From Lonicera japonica (Eukaryota; Streptophyta; Magnoliopsida; Dipsacales; Caprifoliaceae): a stretch of 64,000 bases of DNA. The stretch covers positions 25,135,601 through 25,199,600 of the forward strand of contig CM038470.1 in assembly GCA_021464415.1 (NCBI GenBank). The letters run 5' to 3'. The notes beneath the pieces are model-generated. The model was not told the origin of the DNA. It made no database searches and was given only the letters and a program-made list of their open reading frames with translations. Numbering within the stretch: the first letter of the stretch is position 1; each line of letters opens with the position of its first letter. Positions 25,901 to 34,000 of this stretch are shown in pieces. The position numbers were made by a program, and so were the translations under genes.

Positions 25901-27531
25901 CATATCAGCAGATGTGAAATTGGCCCTTCTGCACCAGAGATTTGAATTAATAACTTGTGGAATTTGAGATTGTAACCATAAATTAAGGGTCCTTCTGATT
26001 GGAAGCGATTAGCTTCTATGAAAAGTGTCGGGGAAAACGAGTGATTTGGTGAGATGTTCTCCATATTTTCCTTACTTTTCATGGGAAAAAATTCTTACCC
26101 ACAGCACAAAGAGATGGGTTCCATGGAAAACAGATAAGTAATTGAACAGCTCACCAATCACACATCCCATTTTTCCAACTTCTCATAAAATTTAGTTGTT
26201 TTCTTTCAATATTTTTCCAACTTTGCCATCAAATGCACCCTATGTTTCTCAAAGCTACTTGTCCAAGTGGTTGCCTAGATATTAGGGTGGTGTATGATTA
26301 CACTTCGCTTCCATAGAAATTGTCAACTTTCGAAAGTTCTCGTCTATAGTGTTTGATCACTTCAATATTTCCATCTTAGAACTTGTTTTAGCTTAGTAAA
26401 TCATGTTTCCACGGAATCCAAGAACCACAGCCCCAAGGTTTTGATTCCCATGGAACACTTTTACACTCAAAACAATTTGAAGAATGCAATTCTTTTCCAT
26501 GTAATCAATCAAATGCACCCGTTATTTTCTTTGCAACCAGTCAGTGTTCTAATGCTAGATCCAAGTATGAAGAATTACCTGAAATTCTCATTCGTATGAA
26601 CCGCTTTCCTGCATAGGAATCAAGAAACTAGAACTCAATGAACCCGAAAAAAGACTTTATCTATGAAAGATGAGCTTAAGAAACTTGAGGAAAATCTACT
26701 TGAGATCTGCAGAACCGAATTGAGCTGCGGATCCAATCCCAAATTCGCCTCTAGTTTCCGCTTCGTATTTATTGAGATCAGCCAGGGCCGACATATCGGA
26801 GCCAAATGCAATCACTGCTGCTGCTAGTGCTGTTGAAACTATAGCTTTCCATTTCTTTGGCCCTGCATTGTGAATAGTTGTCTACTTAGGGTGCTTTTGG
26901 TTTGTTAAAAACTAATCACAGTCGAAACTTTATATTTGTAGAATTTTTCGTGCCAATGAAATGTTTTTTGCCTTTTTGATTGATGTTTGAAATGACGAAA
27001 AGCAACCGTACTTTCCGTTTGTATCAGGACTGCAGAAAACAGTGTAAAAGAGTAAATCTTAGTACATCAAAACACACTGGTTTAAGTTTTTTTCTTGCAA
27101 ACCAATCTACACATAGTCAAACACAGTTTTAGAGTCTGTTTGATTACAAGCGTAGAATTAAGTCGAAGAATTCAATTTTAGGTAATTGGTTTCCACAGAA
27201 ACGAATTCCTCGAAAAAAGACATCCATTTATTCAACTTGTTTATCTGATCGAGCTGATGATGACCCAAACCCATTGAACTTTGGCTTTTAACCAGTTAGT
27301 TTTTGTCAGTTTGGTATCACAGAGAGATAGAGAGAGAGCGAGGAGCTAACCTTTTATATTATTGTCTTTATGTGGGTCTAGTGTACATACTACCTTGAAG
27401 GAATTCGAAGGGGAATAGAGAGACCGATAAGAAGAAAACGAAGAAGAAGAAGAAAATGGTGATGAAGAAGTAATAGTAGAAGAGATGTTAATGGTTTTAA
27501 CTGGTAATAGGGAGACTGAAGTTAGTGCCAT
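16921..27531 (-). CDS. TL20.3: Thylakoid-lumen pentapeptide-repeat protein, TL20.3-like
   Basis: Seven exons on the minus strand: 27351-27531, 26700-26862, 26579-26608, 25822-25928, 17890-17924, 17602-17730 and 16921-17112. All borders are GT-AG and phases agree, giving 278 residues. Residues 1-60 are a Ser-rich chloroplast transit peptide. A lumen-targeting segment follows (KKWK, then a hydrophobic stretch ending DMSALA) with cleavage expected before DLNKYEAETRG. It has Lys-Lys rather than twin Arg, so Sec-type export is more likely than Tat. The mature protein of about 190 residues (near 20 kDa) has pentapeptide repeats such as ANFTSADMRESNF, GADLSDTLMDRM and GADFSDAVID, then a Cys-containing tail (GFCDEATGLCDAK). 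Length and mass fit TL20.3 better than TL15 or TL17. Function in the lumen is not established. Intron 4 is about 7.9 kb and holds two genes on the opposite strand. Exons of 30 and 35 nt are unusually small. Confidence 0.88.
18335..18470 (-). mobile_element. tRNA-derived SINE candidate
   Basis: On the minus strand the sequence reads TTTAGCTTAAGTGGTAAAAG (A box), then CAGGTTCAAGTTTC (B box) about 30 bp later, the head of many plant tRNA-derived SINEs. A short body of about 90 bp (CTCGCGCCTTCTCTCACCCC and on) ends near an A-rich stretch at 18330. It lies in the long intron of the TL20.3-like gene. Confidence 0.5.
19055..19150 (+). other. Probable 5'-UTR exon, SUVH-like gene copy 1
   Basis: This segment (CTCTGAAGAATTGGAATCGA to ATTAAAG) matches 23251-23326, which lies at the same relative place before the second SUVH-like gene. 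In that copy the segment ends in a donor AAAG/GTTCGT; here the corresponding bases are AAAGATTCAT, so the donor is lost or displaced. An AT/TTA repeat expansion is present within this copy. Inference from duplication and splice sites. Confidence 0.4.
20467..21024 (+). CDS. SUVH5/6 N-terminus-like protein, copy 1
   Basis: An intact frame of 185 residues, starting MSSLTDCDVGENLKRQ. The start is placed at 20467 because the upstream in-frame part (from 20326) is the T-rich end of an intron with acceptor CAG at 20423-20425, and the second copy starts at the equivalent ATG. Residues about 35-55 (NKRPKVFAVRTYPELLKKVA) match a motif repeated three times in the protein of 24626-25669. The rest is acidic, Ser/Asp/Glu-rich and probably disordered. 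By its relation to copy 2 it derives from the N-terminal, non-catalytic region of an H3K9 methyltransferase of the SUVH5/6 type. No SRA, pre-SET or SET sequence is present. It lies inside intron 4 of the minus-strand TL20.3-like gene. It could be a short functional protein, a decaying duplicate or an untranslated relic. Confidence 0.6.
   Translation: MSSLTDCDVGENLKRQLSANTEFEASSNVPFKNKRPKVFAVRTYPELLKKVASHINRPTNESSVFDGTVINSSSKNDTIYDPEDDSFEPFEVDDHENQQILDSTDLEGQINIMANDEAMNLLDKESIDELEGCSESFENDLESGENCDLKEMNDSSDDLGSGRPKDSDIEDSGDEVYTSGDESAI
22606..22967. mobile_element. MITE with GAGCATCT-type ends
   Basis: The left end AAAGCATCTTCAATAG and the right end (reverse complement) AAGAGCATCTCTAATAG are inverted repeats. 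The interior is AT-rich and non-coding. Ends of the type GAGCATCTCCAATAG are common in plant MITEs. Related ends are found at 29983-30514. The element is in the long intron of the TL20.3-like gene, between the two SUVH-like copies. Confidence 0.55.
23251..23326 (+). other. Probable 5'-UTR exon, SUVH-like gene copy 2
   Basis: Matches 19055-19150 (TTCTGAAGAAGAATTGAAAT, then AAGATCTCTTCTTT, ending ATTAAAG). It is followed at once by a GTTCGT donor. The corresponding acceptor would be the TTTTCAG at 24578-24584, 41 bp before the ATG. Inference only. Confidence 0.45.
24124..24276. mobile_element. Short MITE with GGTGTTTGATTA ends
   Basis: Left end GTGGTGTTTGATTATATG and right end TACTAATCAAACACACCCT are inverted repeats about 150 bp apart with an AT-rich interior. 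Similar ATCAAATGCACCC tags at about 19707, 26227 and 26503 suggest more decayed relatives in the same intron region. The hAT superfamily is likely from the look of the ends, but no 8-bp duplication is clear. Confidence 0.45.
24626..25669 (+). CDS. SUVH5/6 N-terminus-like protein, copy 2
   Basis: An intact single-exon frame of 347 residues, preceded by a splice acceptor (TTTTCAG at 24578-24584). It has three copies of a basic motif [R/K]RxVxxIRxFP: residues about 23-34 (RRKVFAIRTFPE), 136-147 (RRVSVIRDFPKA) and 240-255 (RRVSVIRFFPPGCGRN). Near the C-terminus stands VIVQALMAAPRCPWRR. The VIR-FPPGCGRN and QALMAAP-CPWR motifs are hallmarks of the region upstream of the SRA domain in SUVH5/SUVH6-type H3K9 methyltransferases. 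The frame ends right after CPWRRSKRAST, before any SRA, pre-SET or SET domain, and none follows in the window. Full SUVH5/6 proteins bind methylated DNA through SRA and methylate H3K9 through SET; this protein can do neither. It may be a truncated duplicate acting through the N-terminal region, or a relic kept open by chance. It lies in intron 4 of the TL20.3-like gene, opposite strand. Confidence 0.7.
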   Translation: MTSLTDYANPEFADSNVPVKNKRRKVFAIRTFPEAFKQVTTHINGPINDKNHSICYQEDDPFEHDDLESQKNLVSTQMHVFPNDLESEKVGPESVYNREESFHNLELLEDLDDGKINAQSELEGQNFVLKTTFPQRRVSVIRDFPKAFDQLSRKINLIENEAMMRAETVQNLDNNKITDNTEGGFESVKNDLISLDNFIHKEMNNLSNDLGFERPKALDNEDSCDQLDISGENCGICLPGRRVSVIRFFPPGCGRNAARISKEDCMKIIAKEPFFEAESDTKQAEVEARGEDIEGFWITDQNKVGVCLDTSNFEEQDVDGSEQPRVIVQALMAAPRCPWRRSKRAST

Positions 27532-28902
27532 TTTCTTGTTTGTATTGATGGATAGAGAAGATAGAGAAAATTTAGATAGGATTGGGGGAGGATGAGTTGC
27601 ACGTGCAGATTTTCCTCTCTTTATAGCCACACCTTTGAAGCCAGAGAAAGACCTACATGACAACAGGAACTCCTTTCGCTTTTTTGGTTTTTGGGATGCC
27701 ACTTGTTTAACTCTCAGTTATGTTAGGTTCTCAATGCACTGGGAAAAGAAAATTTCAATTTAAAGAGTTTTCCGAGAAAATAAAATATTTGTGCAGTTAA
27801 TTAGCATTAAGACGTGAAAAATAATGTGTAAAGTAAAATTTTAGAAAAAAATTCACTAGAATAAGATAAGTGTGAACTAAAATTACTTAAAGAATAGGGA
27901 TAAGCACTAAAATCCAAAAATAGATACAATTTAATAAACATTAGTTTTGTTAAAATTTATAAAATATATTAACGGGTTTAATGGGTGACCAGAATTTGTT
28001 AAGAGTCAACCCATAACTTAATTAATTATCATTTTTTATTAAACGGATAAACCTAATAACCAATTGAATTCATTCTTGCCTATTAAATTATAACTTTGTG
28101 TATGTTATCGTATAACATGTAATTTTAACAAGTTTATAGTAGATTTCATTTATATTATGAGTTTGTGGGTACATTAATTATATCTCAAATATTAATGCGA
28201 CTATTCGTTTAAGACGTCTCAGAAGAGAAAAGATATGGAGTCTTTTTGAAGAATCATAAATCTAAATTTAATATGTAACTGAAGTTTTTTACCATTCATT
28301 AAGAAAGATGTGAAGTCTATAGTTTTTTTAACTTTTTTTTTTTGGTCTATAGAGTTTTTTTAACTTGAGTGCTGCTAATTTTTTGTACATTCTTTTTACA
28401 TAAATAAAGACAGTTGTGGCCGTAATCAGTCTAAATAAATTTGAGTGATGCCATTTCGGATTTTAATAAAAAAGAACAGAATATTATTTTAGCGATTCTC
28501 TCCAATCCTATTATTTCTATAATTAAGATAAAATTAAGATTTTCTTTTTCAATTTCAAATATTTTATTCTTTATGAAATTTAACAGAGAGATAAAAAGAA
28601 GCATAACTAAGATGGTCTTATTTAAACCACTGAGTCACTAACAGGTCATTTGTAAAAGAAAAATGTAATTAAACACAAATAAAACGTATAACACGCAATT
28701 ATTATTTATTACTGATATTTGTTTCATATGAAATTACATATAAGCAGCACATAAATCCTTTTCACTAAATCACACAATGGGAACAAGAAAATTTCCGTAC
28801 AATTAAAATACAAAAAATATAACACCTTATAGTGATAAAAAGCACGAATCTGTCGCGAAAAATTCCACAGACTACTAATAAAATCCCAAAAACAATACAT
28901 TT
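27532..28902. other. Intergenic, 5' flank of the TL20.3-like gene
   Basis: Promoter side of the minus-strand TL20.3-like gene. A short CACGTG-containing patch is at about 27600 (TTGCACGTGCAGAT), 70 bp upstream of the start codon, which could be a light-responsive G-box. The rest is AT-rich with no gene recognised; the frame at 28441-28641 is noise. Confidence 0.5.
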
Positions 28903-29297
28903 TTAGGCACATATAAACCCAAGTGCGATCCTCCTGCCACAAACATTAAAAAGCAATGTGAGTAAAATAGGAGCATTCAAATCGACGCCAAAAACATTAG
29001 CTTTAAGGGCAGCACAAAGGCAAATAGCTGCCTAAAAATAGACAGCCCTTCAATGAGGCTACAACATGGTGCCATTGGTGGTTTGATCACAATAATACCA
29101 ATTAACCCACCTAGTACCTTGGCACATATGACATACCCTAGTTCTGGGGTACTTATAGGGCAGATGCCTATAGAAAGGGTAGATTTTGGTGGGGTAGGGA
29201 TAGGGCAAGAAGTGTTAGATTAAGTTACTAGGAAAAAGAAGAGAAGGTTGAGGGAGAGAAAGAGGGCTAGTGAGACAGTGGTCTTTGAATTAATCAT
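28903..29297 (-). pseudogene. Broken hybrid proline-rich / 8-cysteine (DC2.15-like) gene
   Basis: On the minus strand from the ATG at 29295-29297 the frame reads a signal peptide (MINSKTTVSLALFLSLNLLF), then an in-frame stop (TAA) just after LVT. It continues with a short proline linker (SCPIPTPPKSTL) and an 8-cysteine lipid-transfer-like domain: ICAKVLGGLIG, PPMAPCCSLIEGL, then a frameshift near 29045, and in the next frame [15 protein letters not shown] and [14 protein letters not shown] followed by stop. All parts of the 8CM pattern (C, C, CC, CxC, C, C) are recognisable. Family members are small secreted cell-wall or membrane-associated proteins. The stop and the frameshift make this a pseudogene unless one of them is a sequencing error. 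Confidence 0.8.
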
Positions 29298-29982
29298 CTT
29301 TATGGGTTTTTATTGGGTGCAAAGTAATGGGGAGTTTTGTTAATTGATGTTAACATAAAACAATACTATAATGTTGGGTTCAATATTAGGAAGATAGAAA
29401 TGGTGATTTAAGAGGTGGTTTAGTGATTTACTTTATTTTTTAGTATTTATTAGCTAAATGGTTTGAGAATATTCCGAGTTTAAATTTCAAGATGTGTCAG
29501 AAATTGAACGGTTAACAGTTAAATGGTTTCAACTATTTGTAAGTATGTTTAGATTGTTGACCAACCAAATGTCTTGTATTAATATTTTAAATATTCTTTA
29601 CATGTGTGGTGGCATCAAGGGCAAAGCAAAGCAAAGTGAAGATAAAACGGGCATTTGCCCTACTAAATTTTGAAATGTGTTTATTTTCTACTAGTACTTT
29701 AAGTAGTATGATAAACTATTGCTCAGCTTTTTGTACAAAGATTGTACTTTGCCAACTTTCTCGTAGATTATCATGAATTCCGTGGCTAAGGATATGGCGT
29801 AAAATCACAACACCTGGAGTTTATAGCATTATGCGCTTTAATTAGGCGAATTATCTATGCATTGTAGGAGTTTAAATCTCACTTAAAATACTTGTGATCA
29901 GGGATAGCCAGTTTCCCACATTCCGCCCATTGCGAATGTGGGAATATCTTGTGGCAAAGAAAAAGTAAAAAGCAGTAAGCTT

Positions 29983-30514
29983 AGAGCATTTTCAATAGGC
30001 ATGCGTAAATTATGTCACATAGAATTTGTGTCAAATTTACACATTGTGTATAATTTTGATGCTCCAATAGTGTTATGTAAAATATGCCACATCATCTTTT
30101 GTATGAAATGGGTGTGTATTTTACACATCCACCTCATCATTTTCTCTCTCCAACTTTTTACAAAAACTTCAAAATAGTATAATTAAAAATTAAAATTATA
30201 TTTTGTAATAAAACTTGCATATTTGAATTATACTCATCAAGATCTTTAAATCAATACCCACTTTGACTATTTAATTATAAATAAAAAATATTTATAAAAA
30301 ATGTTTAATATTATATATTCCATGTGTTTTCATATAATTGGTGTATCATAATTTTACACAAGATTATAAGTATGACTGTATGAACCATTGGAGCAAAAAT
30401 GAGAATGTGTATAATTTATGTGTAAAACAACTTTTTATTAAACAAATGTCAATTATTTATTAGTTCACATATTTTTACACATCAATTTTATACATTAATA
30501 TTGGAAATGGTCTC
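29983..30514. mobile_element. MITE with GAGCATTTTCAATA ends
   Basis: Left end AGAGCATTTTCAATAGGC and right end (reverse complement) GAGACCATTTCCAATATT are imperfect inverted repeats. The interior has repeated TTTACACAT / ATGTGTAAAA words in both orientations, giving extended foldback. No coding content. Same type of ends as 22606-22967. Confidence 0.5.
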
Positions 30515-31093
30515 AGCAAGTTCTGCTCTTTGAATCTTACAAATAAGAGTTGAATCAATAATTTAGTATACTTTTGCATAATATGGTTGGACATTCCCCC
30601 TCTCATTTTTCCTACATCTATGCATGGGCCACTGTTCTATGCGTGTGGATTTGTATATAGGGTGTGCTTCCATGTTCAACAATTTTTCAGCTATTTTTAT
30701 TTTTATTAAAAAGATAAACTAAAAAAAAAATAATTGGATGATTTAAGGCTTCAAAAGAGCATGCCTTAATTTCAATTACATATTACATAAACTTGGTTAC
30801 AAACATGAAACCAAGATATATGTACTTAATTAATATTGAATATTTGGATAAATGGTCAACCCTACATAGACATATGGTATTAAAAGAATGATGAAAAAAA
30901 ATTAAAAAGAAAAAAGAATAATTTAAATCATTTAGTGAAAAAAAAAATTACATGTTAAAATTAATGGAAATTCATATCAACCAAAGCCTAAAAAAAAAAG
31001 TACTACACTCCTAAAACAACTCGCAAGCACAAACTAAGCAAGCCAACCTCTCAAATGCATCCATCCAAAAGGCAATCACACACAAAAATATGC
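30515..31093. other. Intergenic, 3' flank of the SKU5-like gene
   Basis: AT-rich spacer with A-runs; no gene recognised. Polyadenylation of the minus-strand SKU5-like gene is expected in this interval. Confidence 0.5.
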
Positions 31094-34000
31094 TTACTGG
31101 AAAGTGGAAATAAGAGCAAATATTATCACTACAGTGAAGAAAAGGTTTGATCCATTGCCATTGAACTTGATCGACTTGGCTGACGAAATATCTTCGGGCC
31201 TGAAAAATGAAAATTACCGCGCAAAATCAGTAATAAGGGTATTCAAAGGTTCAGTTCATATGACAGCATCGCTCGTATAATTTTTAGATTTTGTTTGCTA
31301 TCTTATAAATGCATACAAGGACGAGGCAAGGATTTTCAATCTCTTTGTGTGTTTGCCCCCTGAGCGTGTGTGCGATGGGTGGAGGGAAGGACTGTTAGTT
31401 CAACTTTAATTCTTCAATAATTCTTGGGAGACATGGTTTGGAAACATGTTTCGAAGACACAATGTTGTGTTGCTTCAACAGTAGATTTTATGTAAATTCA
31501 GCTCATGATTTACCGTTTCCGATTTAACTGCCCAATGGTAACAGATAATCGCGTCCTCTGAATATGTCCCCAATCGTATGTCTATGTAGAAGTACTCTTA
31601 CTACTGAGTACTAAAATTATCTTAAATGTCCTCATTTTACAAAAATGATACACGGACTAAAACTCTCCTACAAAAAGAACCGGTCGAAATTATGTAATTA
31701 GGATAGGCCTTCAAGAAGAAGACTAAAGACAAGTAATGTTTGGCAAAGACGGGTCGAAGACATACTTTTGCATTTTGCTAAGGGCGCCACAGAAGAGTGC
31801 ATTATCTGGTATAGGCAGCTCGGTTTTGTTAGTAGCCTCGGGATTTACCACCTTGACATATGTTTCTTGTCCGAGGTACCATGAATCAAGGTTTTCTGTT
31901 CTCAAGTTCCAAATCCCAACGTTGTCAAGTGATATTAAGATTGCGGTCCATGCCCCGGGAAAAACCTGAATGTTACAGAGAAAATGTCACCATGAGGCTT
32001 AATTTTCAGGACTTTTAAATAGAAACATGTTTGTTTTTACATTACATTGTGTGTTTGGATATTTAAAAGTATGTGAGGAAAATGTAAGGGGAAAGGAAAA
32101 ACGCATGCTCTGATATGTTGTACCTTTTAGTACATTTTTTCCTTTCCCCCTTTTCTCTCTGGTTTTTAAGATCCAAAAGTACATGTGTTATGGTGCGAGC
32201 AATTCCGTCCCACTTACTATACCAGATGCATTTGAAGTTGAATATTCCGAGAATTTATACCCATTAATGCATCCGCTATGAATAACCGATTGACGAAGCC
32301 AGCAAGTGTGGCATTGCTCTCTTTAAAAGTATAGAGGAAAATGTAAAGGGAAAATACCTGTGTTGTGGTGCGAGCAATTCCATCCCACTTATTATATGTG
32401 CCCCTGCTGTTGTCGGTCCACTCCCCATAATCCATACTGCAATCAATTTGTCAAAGTACAAGTATTAGCAGCTATTTTAAAGTACATATCATATAGCACT
32501 TAGTTCTTGCCATGTTCGAGTTTTGGAACTTTATAGGAATCCTAAATCTGTAAATTCACGTAAATTCTCATAATATTTTAACAGTTCGAATTGCAGGACG
32601 CCAGTTCCATTACTAAAACGCAAATTTTTTATGTGAAAGTACCAGTTTCCCATTCAAAATGCACAAGCAGTTAGGGCCCGCTTTGTTCAAGGTCAAATGT
32701 ATTTTTCACCAACATTTTAAAAACACAAGATGATTCACCTATTTTTTTAGCATTGGGCTTGAATTGAAGAAATCTGGAGCATTGATTTAAAAGTGGATGA
32801 TTCAGATATTAACAATTAGTTTCTATTTAAATGAGTCCTTGTCAAAGACAAAATCTACTTAACAAAATCTGAGCCATCTACACTTTAAACCAATGAACCA
32901 GATTTACTACTCGACACTAGAGTGACTTCTATTTTAAATTTTCAGTTTGTATAAGAGGATGAACAAATTTGTACACTATAGTTAGAAAATTTAAAGTGAA
33001 CAAAGTTTAAAGTCAAATAGGGGAATAAAAAACTTTTCACCATTTCACTTTCCACCTCGAACCAAACGGTCCCTTAGATGTACAGAAGTTTAGAGCAATG
33101 AATGAAACTCTTACCCAACAACAAAAAACGCATATCCATTCATGTGATAGCTCTGCATTTTGGTGTGATTATTTTGCAGTATTACTTCCATAAATCCCCT
33201 AAAGGTGCCATTGATTATGGACGTTTCCATTCGAGGGGGACTGGTAAGTGGCCTATTGGGAAAACCAAGCTTATAAGCACCCTTCACTTTGAACTGATCA
33301 GCAAGCCTAATTGGTGTGTGGGGATTCACAAATGAGATGCCACTGAGTGTTGCCCGCCGTTTCCCATCAATCATAACCGGTGGCTTGTTTTTCAAGACGT
33401 AAATTTCTGTTACATTTATTGAGCCGTATCTGAAAGAACCTTGCGGGTTTGGGCGAGCACCGCTAGCAGACACATTCCACCTGTATAGTTTTAACCACAT
33501 GAATCAGTCTACATACCAAAGTCTAGATAAAGAAGTTTTTGTTCTTGACCACTGATTATTCTGAAATTAGTATATCCTTGAAACGTGGGAAAGTCCAAGT
33601 CTCAGTAAGGAGGAAGTATAAAACTTCTAGAAAAAGCATTTTGCTGTTCTAGAAAATGCAATAAGAGCATTTTTTCTAATTCTAATATGGAGCTCATACA
33701 ATGTATTATATTAATATTTCAACATATTATATATTTGATTGGCTATTTCTATTTGTTAAGCACATAAAAGTTCAAAAATATGTCCAACAGTTAGATTATA
33801 CTCAAATATAGAATGAGAAAAGCACAATCATTGCATTTTCTGAAATTTTACCCCGACCCAAATTAAGAGTCCATGTTTGACTTTGTAATCTTTGCCAATG
33901 GTTAAAAACAGAGCTTGTTTATTATCCTAAGCCTTGGTACATTATTATGTCCCACAAAGGAAACTAGACTCTTAATTTGAGATGTCCCAACACGAATAGT

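Noticed and set aside
29800..29900. Possible tRNA-derived SINE (GTGGCTAAGGAT; GGAGTTTAAATCTC)
   Set aside because: Both boxes are too far from consensus and the spacing is off; no tail or duplication seen.
32217..32461. Minus-strand frames suggesting alternative ends of SKU5-like exon 7
   Set aside because: They read through the CAG/GTATTT donor at 32358 into the intron; exon 8 joins in phase with that donor and gives the family sequence.
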